A stretch of DNA of 64,000 bases. Source: Pseudomonas sp. ACN8. GTDB lineage: Bacteria > Pseudomonadota > Gammaproteobacteria > Pseudomonadales > Pseudomonadaceae. Shown here piece after piece: positions 50,867-60,382 of this stretch. The first letter of the stretch is position 1. Each line of letters opens with the position of its first letter. The notes under the pieces are model-generated. The model searched no databases, was not told the origin of the DNA, and saw only the letters and a list, made by a program, of their open reading frames with translations. The position numbers were made by a program, and so were the translations under genes. The stretch covers positions 1 through 64,000 of the forward strand of contig NZ_MRCS01000011.1 in NCBI RefSeq assembly GCF_002303925.1, in the 5' to 3' direction.

Positions 50867-52288
50867 ATGCCCGTAGGCAATCACCAGCCCAACGGCGAGA
50901 CCGCTCAGGGCGGTCCGCTTAAACGCGAACTTGGCGAACGGCATATTCGCCTGATGGCACTCGGTGCCTGTATCGGCGTCGGCCTGTTCCTGGGCTCGGC
51001 CAAGGCCATCGAAATGGCCGGTCCTGCCATCATGCTGTCTTACATCATTGGCGGTCTGGCGATCCTGGTGATCATGCGCGCCCTCGGCGAGATGGCCGTG
51101 CACAACCCGGTCGCCGGCTCGTTCAGCCGTTACGCCCAAGACTACCTTGGCCCGTTGGCGGGCTTCCTGACCGGCTGGAACTACTGGTTCCTGTGGCTGG
51201 TGACCTGCGTCGCGGAAATCACTGCCGTGGCGGTGTACATGGGTATCTGGTTCCCCGACGTGCCACGCTGGATCTGGGCGCTCGCTGCGCTGATCAGCAT
51301 GGGCTCGATCAACCTGATCGCGGTCAAGGCCTTCGGTGAGTTCGAGTTCTGGTTTGCCCTGATCAAGATCGTCACCATCATTGCAATGGTGTTCGGTGGC
51401 ATCGGCATCATCGCCTTCGGTTTCGGCAACGACGGCGTGGCCCTGGGGATTTCCAACCTGTGGACCCACGGCGGCTTCATGCCCAACGGTGTGCAAGGCG
51501 TGTTGATGTCGCTGCAAATGGTGATGTTCGCCTACCTGGGCGTGGAGATGATCGGCCTGACCGCCGGTGAGGCGAAGAACCCGCAAAAGACCATCCCCGA
51601 CGCCATCGGCTCGGTGTTCTGGCGGATTCTGCTGTTCTACGTCGGTGCGTTGTTCGTGATCCTGTCGATCTACCCGTGGAACGAAATCGGTACTCAGGGC
51701 AGTCCGTTCGTGATGACTTTCGAGCGCCTGGGCATCAAGACCGCGGCGGGTATCATCAACTTCGTGGTGATCACCGCGGCGTTGTCGTCCTGCAACGGCG
51801 GCATCTTCAGTACCGGGCGCATGCTCTACAGCCTGGCGCAGAACGGCCAGGCCCCGGCGGGTTTCGCCAAAACGTCGAACAACGGCGTGCCGCGCCGTGC
51901 GTTGCTGCTGTCGATTGGCGCGTTGCTGCTGGGCGTACTGCTCAACTATCTGGTGCCGGAAAAGGTGTTTGTCTGGGTGACGGCGATTGCCACCTTCGGC
52001 GCGATCTGGACCTGGGCGATGATCCTGCTGGCCCAGTTGAAATTCCGCAAAGGCCTGAGCGCCAGCGAAGCGGCCGGCCTGAAATACCGCATGTGGCTGT
52101 ACCCGGTCAGTTCGTACCTGGCGCTGGCGTTCCTGGTGCTGGTGGTCGGCCTGATGGCGTACTTCCCGGACACCCGCGTGGCGCTGTATGTGGGCCCTGC
52201 GTTCCTGGTGCTGCTGACGGTGCTGTTCTACGTGTTCAAGCTGCAACCGACCAATGTTTCGCAGGGGGCGGTGCGTTCGGCTTCGTAA
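50867..52288 (+). CDS. Amino acid permease of the APC/AAT family (ProY/HutT-like)
   Basis: This 473-aa inner-membrane protein has 12 predicted helices. It opens with the family motif RELGERHIRLMALGACIGVG, then MRALGEMAVHNPVAGSFSRY, and later EAKNPQKTIPDAI. This is the AAT subgroup of amino acid:H+ symporters (ProY, AroP, GabP, HutT, CycA); the substrate cannot be chosen from sequence alone, with proline or histidine most likely. The start chosen is ATG 50867, with GAGG upstream; ATG 50816 would translate the leader hairpin. A long leader with a strong hairpin and a Crc-like site precedes it. Confidence 0.87.
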   Translation: MPVGNHQPNGETAQGGPLKRELGERHIRLMALGACIGVGLFLGSAKAIEMAGPAIMLSYIIGGLAILVIMRALGEMAVHNPVAGSFSRYAQDYLGPLAGFLTGWNYWFLWLVTCVAEITAVAVYMGIWFPDVPRWIWALAALISMGSINLIAVKAFGEFEFWFALIKIVTIIAMVFGGIGIIAFGFGNDGVALGISNLWTHGGFMPNGVQGVLMSLQMVMFAYLGVEMIGLTAGEAKNPQKTIPDAIGSVFWRILLFYVGALFVILSIYPWNEIGTQGSPFVMTFERLGIKTAAGIINFVVITAALSSCNGGIFSTGRMLYSLAQNGQAPAGFAKTSNNGVPRRALLLSIGALLLGVLLNYLVPEKVFVWVTAIATFGAIWTWAMILLAQLKFRKGLSASEAAGLKYRMWLYPVSSYLALAFLVLVVGLMAYFPDTRVALYVGPAFLVLLTVLFYVFKLQPTNVSQGAVRSAS

Positions 52289-52306
52289 GCTGTAATGCCT
52301 GAAAAC

Positions 52307-52407
52307 CGTAGGAGCGAGCTTGCTCGCGATGGACTCAAGGTCAACACACTCGTCCAGACTGCAAGCGTTATCGTTGACTTCCATCGCGAGCAAGCTCGCG
52401 CCTACAG
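52307..52407. repeat. REPIN, GTAGG outside, overlapping the opgC-like stop codon
   Basis: CGTAGGAGCGAGCTTGCTCG at the left and CGAGCAAGCTCGCGCCTACA at the right (one base off). The right arm contains the TAG stop (52402-52404) of the convergent OpgC-family gene. Confidence 0.85.
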
Positions 52408-53541
52408 GATTGCGGTTGATCCCTGGGCTGCTTGAGCAGTCCGGTTCAACCGCTTGTTGAACTCAAGCCACGCCCCCAGCAACGCCATCAACCCGGCACC
52501 CACCAGCGCCGTGAAGATCTGCATGGCAACAGCGTCGTCGGTCAACGCATTGACCATGTCCGCCAAGGGCGCCAACAGCACGCCCAGACAGAAAATCTCC
52601 AGTGAGAATCGGCCCATGCGGCAACTTTGCTGCGCGAGCCAGTTTTGCGTCCATCCGCTGTCGGGAATCAGTTTCGCCGTGACATAGGCCAGTGCGAGGA
52701 AGTGCAGCAGGCGCACGGGGGACAGGTCGGTCTTACTGATCGGGTACAGGAAGTCTCGCAGGCTCGCCGGCACCATGGCATCGTGTATGTCCGGCCAACG
52801 CCACAGCACGGTCAGCACCGCCGCGACCACGACATACAGCGCCGCACCGACAAACAACGGCTGGCGAATCAATGGGCGGATCTCGGGCAAGCGCGGGCGC
52901 TGGCTGTGGATCGCAGCGGCACCGCCGAGCACAAACAGCAACTGCCAGGCGACCGGGTTGAAATACCACACGCCGTCCTTGATGGCCGCCAGGTTCCAGC
53001 CGGCCAGCGGCACCATCAGATACAGCGCCAATGACATCGCGACCACCACCCAGGCCTTGCGCACCAGCAGCGGCAGCACCAGGGGCAAGCCCGCCAACAG
53101 CACGATGTACAGCGGCAACGGGTCCATCAGGTTCGGCTTGAAGCGCAACAGCAGCTCATCGATCAGGGCCTGCTGAGGATTGCTGATGAAGTGATGCATG
53201 CCCATTTCTTCCACCAGGTCCCGTGTTTCCACGTGGCTGTTGGCGAAAAACACAATGCCCATCAGCATCGCCAACAGGAAGATGTGCACCACGTAGAGCA
53301 CCCACGCCCGGCGCAGGATTTTCACGCAGGCGATCAGAAAGCCTTCGCGCGCCAGGACTTTGCCGTACGCCAGGACGGACGCGAAACCTGCCAGAAACAC
53401 GAAAACCTCGGCCGCATCGCTGAAACCGAAGTTACGCAGGGTGATTTGCCCCAAGGGGTTGTGGGGCACGTGATCCCAAAAGATGAAGATCAGTGCCAGA
53501 CCACGGAAAAAGTCGATCCGGTGATCGCGCGCTAAGGTCAT
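52402..53541 (-). CDS. OpgC-family membrane acyltransferase-like protein
   Basis: This 379-aa inner-membrane protein has about ten hydrophobic helices. The N-terminal RDHRIDFFRGLALIFIFWDH and FSDAAEVFVFLAGF motifs define the OpgC domain. OpgC proteins add succinyl groups to periplasmic glucans; in Pseudomonas such proteins also occur away from opgGH, so the substrate is not certain. The start chosen is ATG 53541 (MTLARDHRID), since the upstream extension to 53685 is not hydrophobic. The last codons and stop are inside a REPIN arm. Confidence 0.85.
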   Translation of the reverse strand: MTLARDHRIDFFRGLALIFIFWDHVPHNPLGQITLRNFGFSDAAEVFVFLAGFASVLAYGKVLAREGFLIACVKILRRAWVLYVVHIFLLAMLMGIVFFANSHVETRDLVEEMGMHHFISNPQQALIDELLLRFKPNLMDPLPLYIVLLAGLPLVLPLLVRKAWVVVAMSLALYLMVPLAGWNLAAIKDGVWYFNPVAWQLLFVLGGAAAIHSQRPRLPEIRPLIRQPLFVGAALYVVVAAVLTVLWRWPDIHDAMVPASLRDFLYPISKTDLSPVRLLHFLALAYVTAKLIPDSGWTQNWLAQQSCRMGRFSLEIFCLGVLLAPLADMVNALTDDAVAMQIFTALVGAGLMALLGAWLEFNKRLNRTAQAAQGSTAIL

Positions 53542-53724
53542 GACAGCAGGCTCGTAACAACGGGTGAAAATGGGATTGGCCACGGGCGCAAAGGCCACGC
53601 GCCCGATCGGCGGCGCGCAGGGTGGACTGATTCGCGGGCAATTGCAAAGTCGGGATATTACCGGATGTCTCGGGCGTTGCTTCAAGGCTCAACCGCTGGT
53701 CTGAAAGGTCGGTCACCCTGCGAT

Positions 53725-53753
53725 TTCTGACAGTAGACAGGCTCCAATATTAA
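53725..53753 (+). promoter_or_regulatory. Possible promoter of the gtr cluster
   Basis: TTCTGA (53725-53730) and TATTAA (53748-53753) are spaced by 17 bp, 32 bp before the GtrA start. The -35 is a poor match, so this is tentative. Confidence 0.3.
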
Positions 53754-53785
53754 TGAGTGCGTCGTTCTTGAAACGGGAGCCTCCC

Positions 53786-54160
53786 ATGAGACTGTTGTGG
53801 AAAGGGCTGTCCAGTTACACGGTGATCGGGGTCGCCAACACCCTGATTCACTGGCAGATCTTTTTCCTGCTCAGCGTGGCGGCCGGCTTCAGCCAAGCGG
53901 TCAGCAACCTGGCGGCCTTCTGCGTGGCTGCGTCGTTTTCCTTCTACATGAATGCGCAATTCACCTTCGCCGCCAGTGCCACGGTCGCAGGTTACCTGCT
54001 GTTCCTTTTGGGCATGGGGGCATTGAGCCTCGGGGTCGGCCATCTGGGCGACCTCTGGCGATTGCACGGTTTGCTCACGGTGGCCGTGTTTTCGGCGTTG
54101 AGCCTGGTGTTCGGCTTCCTGTATTCCAAATACGTGGTGTTCCGCGAGCGTGATCAATGA
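53786..54160 (+). CDS. GtrA family membrane protein (lipid-linked glucose flippase-like)
   Basis: This 124-aa protein has four hydrophobic helices in the GtrA pattern: [15 protein letters not shown] in helix 1, [12 protein letters not shown] after helix 2, and the end [12 protein letters not shown]. GtrA proteins are thought to flip undecaprenyl-phosphate-glucose across the inner membrane. The start chosen is ATG 53786 ([10 protein letters not shown]); ATG 53753 is further up. It overlaps the glycosyltransferase gene by 4 bp (ATGA) and is first of a three-gene gtr cluster. Confidence 0.88.
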   Translation: MRLLWKGLSSYTVIGVANTLIHWQIFFLLSVAAGFSQAVSNLAAFCVAASFSFYMNAQFTFAASATVAGYLLFLLGMGALSLGVGHLGDLWRLHGLLTVAVFSALSLVFGFLYSKYVVFRERDQ

Positions 54161-55098
54161 AAATCTCGCTCATTGTCCCGGTGTTCAACGAAGAGCAGTC
54201 CATCAACCTGTTTTATCAGGCGGTGCGACGGGAGTTGAGGCTGGGCGACACCGAAGTCGAGATCGTGTTCATCAACGACGGCAGCTCCGACCGCACGGCC
54301 GAACAGGCTACGGCACTGACCCAGACGGACGATCAGGTCATGCTGATCAATTTTTCGCGCAACTTCGGCAAGGAACCGGCACTGTTTGCCGGCCTGGAGC
54401 ATGCCAGCGGCGATGCCGTGATACCGATGGATGTCGACCTGCAGGACCCGATCAACGTCATTCCGTTGTTGATCGAGCAATGGCAAAAGGGTGCCGACGT
54501 GGTCCTCGCCAAGCGCCGCAGCCGGGCCGCCGACGGCTACCTCAGGCGCCACAGCGCGTCGATTTTCTACCATGTGCTCAATCGCATCGCCTACACCCGC
54601 ATCGAGGAAAACGTCGGGGACTTCCGGCTGATGGATCGCAAGGTGGTCAATGTGATCCGGTCCCTGCCCGAGCACCAGTTGTTCATGAAAGGCGTGCTGT
54701 CGTGGGCCGGGTTCAACACCGTGGTGGTGGAGTTCGAGCGGCCAGGAAGGGTGGCGGGGAGCAGCAAGTTCAATGGCTGGAAGCTGTGGAACCTGGCCCT
54801 GGAAGGCGTAACCTCGTTCAGCACCGTGCCGCTGCGCTTGTGGACTTACGTCGGTGGCGGCATTTCGATTTTCGCGGTGCTCTATGCGGTGTACATGGTG
54901 CTGGACAAGATTTTCTTCGGTAACAGCGTCCCCGGTTATCCGTCGCTGATGACCGCGATCCTGTTTCTCGGCGGCGTGCAACTGATCGGCATCGGCATCC
55001 TCGGCGAATACATCGGACGCATCTACATCGAGGCCAAGCACCGGCCGCGCTATGTGATCAAGGACATCGTCGGCGGCAAAGACCGGGGCGGACGCTAG
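54157..55098 (+). CDS. GT2 family glycosyltransferase (GtrB-like)
   Basis: This 313-aa membrane-bound glycosyltransferase has an N-terminal GT-A domain ([17 protein letters not shown], then [10 protein letters not shown], with metal site MDVDLQDP at 91-98). Two C-terminal helices come from about 230. It transfers glucose from UDP-glucose to undecaprenyl phosphate, to feed GtrA and the GtrII-type protein that follows. Start ATG 54157, overlapping gtrA by 4 bp. The next gene begins 1 bp after its stop. Confidence 0.92.
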   Translation: MKISLIVPVFNEEQSINLFYQAVRRELRLGDTEVEIVFINDGSSDRTAEQATALTQTDDQVMLINFSRNFGKEPALFAGLEHASGDAVIPMDVDLQDPINVIPLLIEQWQKGADVVLAKRRSRAADGYLRRHSASIFYHVLNRIAYTRIEENVGDFRLMDRKVVNVIRSLPEHQLFMKGVLSWAGFNTVVVEFERPGRVAGSSKFNGWKLWNLALEGVTSFSTVPLRLWTYVGGGISIFAVLYAVYMVLDKIFFGNSVPGYPSLMTAILFLGGVQLIGIGILGEYIGRIYIEAKHRPRYVIKDIVGGKDRGGR

Positions 55099-55099
55099 C

Positions 55100-56608
55100 A
55101 TGGGCCGGTTTGGCGATTTCTTCGTTCGCGAGCTCAGTCGGCATCAGGTCTGGCGGTTTTTTCTGTTTGCGACCTTCTTGTATGTCCTGCCGTTGATCCT
55201 CGCGGACTATCCCTACATCGATGATAACTGGCGCTCGCTGGCGGCAGGCATGGCCTGGGCCGAACAGGGCCGACTCTTTGCCCAGTTGTTCTACAACGCG
55301 CTGACCTTCAGCCATGCCGCGCCGAACATCTTTCCCTTGCCCTTGCTGATCGCCACGCTGGCCATGGCGTCGGCACTGAGCAGTCTGACGTTCCACTATT
55401 TCCGCCAGCCCACCATTGCTTGCTGCCTGGTGCTGTTACCGCTCTGGTACAACCCGTTCTTCCTGCAAAATCTGTCCTATCAATACGACGGTCCCACCAC
55501 GACGCTGAGCCTGGTGGCGGTGATCTACGCCATCACCTTTCGTCACCCGTGGCGCAGCGTGCAATGGCTGGTGCCTTCGTTCCTGATTGCACTGGCGCTG
55601 GGGTTGTATCAGGTCAGCCTGAATGTGTTCCTGGGCCTGTGTTGCCTGGAGTTGCTCAGGGCCGCCAACGATAAGACGGCCCCGGTGCCATGGCGCGACC
55701 TGCTGGGCTGGAAAACCGCCCAGGTCATCCTCGGCTTGTTGATCTACAGCGTCAGTGCCGGTCCGTACATGGACTCCAATCGCACATTGCTGCTCGATTG
55801 GACAGCGCATCCCTTATTGCAGATCGAGATCAACATTGGCCGGGTCCTGGAAAAAGTCGTGCTGCTGTTCCATGGCGGATGGCTCTGGGTGTTCGGTGGA
55901 TTGCTGTTGCTCGCGATAGCCGGGGTGGTGCGGTTGGGATTGAACGTAGCGGCGCGTCAGGACGGCGGGCCGAAGAAGCTGTTGATCGGCCTGATGTGTT
56001 TGCTGACCGTGCCGGTGGTGACGCTGCTGGTGTCCGGTGTCGCGCTGATTTTCCGCGATTTCAACGAGGGCGCGCGCACCTTGATGGGTTTCGCCGTGCT
56101 GCTGGTGTTGCTGTGCTATTTGAGTCATCTGGCGCTGGCGTCGATCCATGAACGACTGCCACTGCTGTTGATCATTCCACTGCTGGCCATGTTGTCGTTG
56201 TCGTTCGCCTATGGCCGGGTGCTGACCGTGCAGAAAACCTTCGCGTCCACGGCGCTGGCCAGCCTTGATTACGACATCGCCAGCCGTCAGGCACTGCGCG
56301 AGGCCAGGCGGATCTACATGTCGGTGAGTTATTCCGACTACTGGTTGCTGGCGGCGGCAGGCTCGTTCAAGCAGATGCCGGTGCTGCACTACCTGCTCAA
56401 TACCGACTTTTACATGCTGGCCGAGAATCTGCCGAAAGCGGGGATCACCAACGTGGTGGCGGAGCGGGAGCGGCGCAATGCGACGCGGGTGGGTTATCAG
56501 GGCTATGCGCCGCTGGTGGACAGCCAGTTCTACCGGATCTACCTGATCGGTGATTACGGTTTCATCGTGATGAAGGAGCCGACCCCGAGCAAAACATTGC
56601 GTTGGTGA
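55100..56608 (+). CDS. GtrII-type glucosyltransferase, polytopic
   Basis: This 502-aa inner-membrane protein has about ten helices. The first periplasmic loop carries ADYPYIDDNWRS, the acidic pair expected at the active site of GT-C glucosyltransferases of the GtrII (PF14264) group, and the C-terminal soluble part ends YRIYLIGDYGFIVM. It would move glucose from the lipid carrier to O-antigen or another surface glycan. Start ATG 55100, one base after the gtrB stop. It completes a gtrA-gtrB-gtrII cluster. Confidence 0.82.
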   Translation: MGRFGDFFVRELSRHQVWRFFLFATFLYVLPLILADYPYIDDNWRSLAAGMAWAEQGRLFAQLFYNALTFSHAAPNIFPLPLLIATLAMASALSSLTFHYFRQPTIACCLVLLPLWYNPFFLQNLSYQYDGPTTTLSLVAVIYAITFRHPWRSVQWLVPSFLIALALGLYQVSLNVFLGLCCLELLRAANDKTAPVPWRDLLGWKTAQVILGLLIYSVSAGPYMDSNRTLLLDWTAHPLLQIEINIGRVLEKVVLLFHGGWLWVFGGLLLLAIAGVVRLGLNVAARQDGGPKKLLIGLMCLLTVPVVTLLVSGVALIFRDFNEGARTLMGFAVLLVLLCYLSHLALASIHERLPLLLIIPLLAMLSLSFAYGRVLTVQKTFASTALASLDYDIASRQALREARRIYMSVSYSDYWLLAAAGSFKQMPVLHYLLNTDFYMLAENLPKAGITNVVAERERRNATRVGYQGYAPLVDSQFYRIYLIGDYGFIVMKEPTPSKTLRW

Positions 56609-56635
56609 CGCGCGATTTCGATCGGGGTGGCGAGG

Positions 56636-58255
56636 TCATGCAGCCGCTATGTCTTGGGGTTCGAAACTGTCGGCCCGGGCCATTTGCCACATCCGCGAAT
56701 AGAACTCGCCGTTCACTTCACCGGTCAGCAACTCGCCCGGTTTGAGGAACACATGCAGCTGTGAGAACAGCTTGATCTCGGTCGCCGACATGCGTCGCAC
56801 CAGGTGCTTGGCCGACAGCTGCGACGGATGTTCGAGGCCGGCGGCGGCGAGCATTTCCGCCAGAGCCTTGAGGGTGTTGCGGTGGAAGTTGAACACGCGC
56901 TGGGCCTTGTCCGGCACCACCAGCGCGCGCTGGCGCAGGGTGTCCTGAGTGGCGACGCCGGTCGGGCATTTGTTGGTGTGGCAGCTCTGAGACTGGATGC
57001 AGCCAATGGCGAACATGAAGCCGCGCGCCGAGTTGGCCCAGTCGGCACCGATGGCCAGCACGCTGGCGATGTCGAAGGCGCTGACGATCTTGCCGCTGGC
57101 GCCGAGTTTGATCTTGTCCCGCAGGTTCAGCCCCACCAGGGTGTTGTGCACGAACAACAGACCTTCGCGCATCGGCACACCGATGTGGTCGGTGAACTCC
57201 ACAGGCGCCGCGCCGGTGCCGCCTTCCTTGCCGTCGACGACGATGAAGTCCGGGAGGATGCCTGTTTCCAGCATGGCCTTGGCGATGCCCATGAACTCCC
57301 ACGGATGGCCGAGGCAGAACTTGAAGCCCACCGGTTTGCCGCCGGACAACTCACGCAGTTGCGCGATGAAATGCATCATTTCGATCGGCGTGGAAAACGC
57401 AGTGTGGCGCGACGGTGACACGCAGTCCTCGCCCATCAGGATGCCGCGGGTCTCGGCGATTTCCCGTGTGACCTTGTGCTTGGGCAGGATACCGCCGTGG
57501 CCGGGCTTGGCGCCCTGGCTCATCTTGATTTCGATCATCCGCACCTGCGGCGTCCGGGCTTGAGCCGCGAAGCGTTCCGGGTCGAAGTGGCCGTCGCTGG
57601 TGCGGCAGCCGAAGTAGCCGCTGCCCAGCTCCCAGGTCAGGTCGCCACCGTTTTCCCGGTGATAGGGGCTGATGCTGCCTTCACCGGTGTCATGGGCGAA
57701 ATTGCCGAGCCTGGCGCCCTGGTTCAAGGCGCGGATGGCGTTGGCGCTGAGGGAACCGAAACTCATGGCCGAGATATTGAACACCGACGCCGAATAGGGC
57801 TGGGTGCACTGCGGGCCGCCGACGGTGACGCGAAAACTGCTCGGGTCGCTCAAGGGCGCCGGGCGCATGGAGTGGCCGATGAATTCGAAGCCTGATTGAT
57901 ACACATCGATCAGCGTGCCGAAGGGTTTGTCGGCGGTTTCATTCTTGGCCCGGGAATAGACCAGCGAGCGCTGGGCCCGGGAGAAGGGCAGGGCGTCGCT
58001 GTCGGATTCGAGCAGGTACTGGCGGATTTCCGGGCGGATGCCTTCGACCAGATAGCGGATGTTGCCGAGGATCGGGTAATTTCGGCGCACAGCGTGCGGG
58101 CTTTGCAGCAGATCGAACAGGCCGATCAGGCTGAGGACAGCGGTGACGGCGGTGATCGGCCAGAGCCAGTCGTATTCAAGAAAAGGCAGGCTGGCGAGGG
58201 TGAAGATCACGCAGACGGCAAAGAAGGCGTAACGGCTCAGGAGTGACAGGCTCAT
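56636..58255 (-). CDS. FMN-binding glutamate synthase family protein
   Basis: This 539-aa protein has two N-terminal hydrophobic helices (about 8-50). A TIM-barrel glutamate-synthase domain follows, with FNISAMSFGSLSANAIRAL, IKMSQGAKPGHGG, VDGKEGGTGAAP and the cysteine cluster CIQSQSCHTNKCPTGVATQD that would bind an iron-sulfur cluster. It lacks the amidotransferase domain of GltB, so it is not a complete glutamate synthase. Many bacteria have such a stand-alone copy of unknown substrate. Start ATG 58255. It is transcribed alone, convergent with the gtr cluster. Confidence 0.88.
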   Translation of the reverse strand: MSLSLLSRYAFFAVCVIFTLASLPFLEYDWLWPITAVTAVLSLIGLFDLLQSPHAVRRNYPILGNIRYLVEGIRPEIRQYLLESDSDALPFSRAQRSLVYSRAKNETADKPFGTLIDVYQSGFEFIGHSMRPAPLSDPSSFRVTVGGPQCTQPYSASVFNISAMSFGSLSANAIRALNQGARLGNFAHDTGEGSISPYHRENGGDLTWELGSGYFGCRTSDGHFDPERFAAQARTPQVRMIEIKMSQGAKPGHGGILPKHKVTREIAETRGILMGEDCVSPSRHTAFSTPIEMMHFIAQLRELSGGKPVGFKFCLGHPWEFMGIAKAMLETGILPDFIVVDGKEGGTGAAPVEFTDHIGVPMREGLLFVHNTLVGLNLRDKIKLGASGKIVSAFDIASVLAIGADWANSARGFMFAIGCIQSQSCHTNKCPTGVATQDTLRQRALVVPDKAQRVFNFHRNTLKALAEMLAAAGLEHPSQLSAKHLVRRMSATEIKLFSQLHVFLKPGELLTGEVNGEFYSRMWQMARADSFEPQDIAAA

Positions 58256-58303
58256 ACGGTTTCCTTGGGTTCGGACTCAATATTGTGGCTAAAACACAAA
58301 ACA

Positions 58304-58395
58304 CTGTAGGAGCGAGCCTGCTCGCGAAGGCGGCGGTGCAGTCGACATCGATGTTGGCTGACATACCGCTATCGCGAGCAGGCTCGCTCCTACAG
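58304..58395. repeat. REPIN, GTAGG outside
   Basis: CTGTAGGAGCGAGCCTGCTC at the left and GAGCAGGCTCGCTCCTACAG at the right, with GTCGACATCGATGTTGGCTG in the spacer. It lies between the FMN protein start and the LuxR gene end. Confidence 0.88.
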
Positions 58396-58403
58396 AAAAG
58401 CTG

Positions 58404-59204
58404 TCAGGCATTTTGTGCCTGCAGAAAAATCGAAAACAGCTCGGACTGGGATTTGATCCCCAGCTTGCTGTACATGTGTTTCTTGTGAACTTTCACGGTT
58501 TCGACCGAGATTTCCAGCTTACGGGCGATTTCTTTACTGGAGCAACCGCTGAGCATCAAACGCCCGACATCCAGCTCCCGGGCCGTCAACTGCGCGCCTT
58601 TGAGCTGCTGCACCGAGGCTTCCAGCTGAACCCGCCAGTCGGCTTGCGGCGGGGTGGGGGCCAGGGCCACGACTTCGTTGATTTCATAGGGTAGACGCTG
58701 GCGCAACAGGCCGAGTACCCACGGTTGGATCAGCGACAACAAGGCGATCTGCTGGCCGTTGAAGCGTTGCTTGCTGCCCAGGGACAGGCACAGCGTGCGG
58801 TCGCCTTCGAGCTGACAATTGAACTGGATTTCATCGGCCACCACATTCAGACGAAAGTAGCGCTGGTAATACTCGGTCAGCTCGAAGTGCTCCGGGGCCA
58901 CTTCCGACAGGCGATACAGCCCGGTGCGCGACTGTTCGCGGCAGGCGATGTAGAAGGGATCGAGCAGGTACAGGCCGCGCAGGTAATCCTGGAACAACTG
59001 GTCGGGGCTGCCGTCTTCGCCGGGGCATTCGGCGAACACCTGCGGGCGCTGATCGGCGCTGAAAAGCAGCGCCACCCAGCTGTCGAAAGGCACGTACTGG
59101 TCCAGCAACCGGACAAGCTGAGTCCAGAAATTGGGCTTGTCCAGGGCGTCGATCAGTTGCCCCACCGAACGGTGCCAGGCGATGTCGTCCAGCGAGAGTG
59201 TCAT
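58404..59204 (-). CDS. LuxR-family transcriptional regulator
   Basis: This 266-aa protein has an N-terminal region of unclear type (about 1-185) and a C-terminal LuxR/GerE helix-turn-helix (about 200-260; LTARELDVGRLMLSGCSSKE, then LEISVETVKVHKKHMYSKLG). There is no receiver domain and no clear acyl-homoserine-lactone-binding signature. Start ATG 59204. It is divergent from the nitrilase-permease genes, so it is a likely regulator of them; that link is inferred from position. Confidence 0.85.
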   Translation of the reverse strand: MTLSLDDIAWHRSVGQLIDALDKPNFWTQLVRLLDQYVPFDSWVALLFSADQRPQVFAECPGEDGSPDQLFQDYLRGLYLLDPFYIACREQSRTGLYRLSEVAPEHFELTEYYQRYFRLNVVADEIQFNCQLEGDRTLCLSLGSKQRFNGQQIALLSLIQPWVLGLLRQRLPYEINEVVALAPTPPQADWRVQLEASVQQLKGAQLTARELDVGRLMLSGCSSKEIARKLEISVETVKVHKKHMYSKLGIKSQSELFSIFLQAQNA

Positions 59205-59328
59205 GCATCTACCCCTATCGTGTTACCCCGGCGGCGTAATTCCCCGCCCGGTTGCTTGCTGCGCATACTGGCGCACAGACACCGACCGGGCAATCTTTCT
59301 GCCGCCCGGCCCATGACAAGGAATACCC

Positions 59329-60150
59329 ATGAAGGTCGAACTCGCCCAATTGGCAGGCCGTGACAACGACACGGCCTACAACCTCGAACGCACCCTGGCG
59401 GCGATGGCTGCGTGCGCAGCCGACACGCAGCTGATCCTGTTCCCCGAAGGCCACTTGATGGGCTTCCCTTCGGCGCAGTCCGTGGCGGATGTGGCCGAGG
59501 CGCTGGATGGCCCGTCCGTCAGTGCGGTGATCGCCGCCGCACGCCAGCGCAATATCGCCGTGGCCATCGGCATGGCCGAGAACGACAACGGCCGTTTCTA
59601 CAACACCACGCTGCTGATCACCCCTGAAGGCATCGCGCTGAAGTACCGCAAGACGCACTTGTGGGCCTCGGATCGCGGTGTCTACGAGGCGGGCGATCGC
59701 TACGCCACCTGCTTGTGGAACGGCGTACGCGTGGGCCTGCTGATTTGCTACGACATCGAATTCCCCGAAAGCGCCCGCGCCCTGGCGCAACTGGGGGCCG
59801 AACTGTTGATTGTCACCAACGGCAACATGGACCCGTACGGCCCGACCCACCGCACCGCGATCATGGCCCGCGCCCAGGAAAACCAGGCGTTTGCGCTGAT
59901 GGTCAACCGGGTGGAAGCCGGTGACGGTGGTTTGCTGTTTGCCGGCGGCAGCGCATTGGTCGATCCGCTGGGCACCCTGTTGTTCGAAGCCGGACGCGAG
60001 GAAGGGCAGTTTGCGCTCGAACTGGACCTGAACCAGTTGACGGCGGCGCGCCAGGATTATCGCTATCTGGATGATCAGCGGCTGAAGTTGCCGGGGGAGG
60101 TGATTGAACAGGCTTCTGGATTGCGGGAGTTGCTGATTCCTGCGCGTTGA
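59329..60150 (+). CDS. Carbon-nitrogen hydrolase (nitrilase superfamily)
   Basis: This 273-aa cytoplasmic hydrolase has the catalytic triad Glu40 (ILFPEGHLMG), Lys108 (KYRKTHLW) and Cys140 (LLICYDIEFPE). The length and motifs fit amidases such as N-carbamoylputrescine amidase or omega-amidase relatives more than true nitrilases; the substrate cannot be named. Start ATG 59329, preceded by AAGGAA. It is followed by an APC permease on the same strand and faced by a LuxR regulator, suggesting uptake and hydrolysis of an amide or amine compound. Confidence 0.87.
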   Translation: MKVELAQLAGRDNDTAYNLERTLAAMAACAADTQLILFPEGHLMGFPSAQSVADVAEALDGPSVSAVIAAARQRNIAVAIGMAENDNGRFYNTTLLITPEGIALKYRKTHLWASDRGVYEAGDRYATCLWNGVRVGLLICYDIEFPESARALAQLGAELLIVTNGNMDPYGPTHRTAIMARAQENQAFALMVNRVEAGDGGLLFAGGSALVDPLGTLLFEAGREEGQFALELDLNQLTAARQDYRYLDDQRLKLPGEVIEQASGLRELLIPAR

Positions 60151-60180
60151 TCCGGGTTCTGTGCTGGCTGGGCTGACGCC

Positions 60181-60270
60181 TTCGCGAGCAGGCTCGCTCC
60201 CACAGGGGGCTCCAGTGGATTCAGATTTTGTGATCGACACAAATCCTGTGGGATCGAGCCTGCTCGCGAT
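60181..60270. repeat. REPIN in the opposite arm order (GGGAG inside)
   Basis: TTCGCGAGCAGGCTCGCTCC at the left and TGTGGGATCGAGCCTGCTCG (one base off) at the right, followed by CGATGAGG. The centre includes TGTGATCGACACAAATCCTG. Confidence 0.85.
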
Positions 60271-60382
60271 GAGGCCCTCCCGGACGACACACCTGCCTGA
60301 CCAAAGAACAACAACGAAACACCTGTAACTTGCGCCGAACTCGGCTCTGCCATAAATCCAATAAAATCCGGAGTAGTCGCTC

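Noticed and set aside
50822..52393. 523-aa open frame opposite the amino acid permease gene
   Set aside because: Extremely His/Gln/Arg/Asp-rich, as expected from the reverse of a hydrophobic membrane protein.
53786..56608. gtr cluster considered as part of a prophage
   Set aside because: No integrase, attachment-site tRNA or phage structural gene lies nearby, and the flanks are ordinary chromosomal genes.
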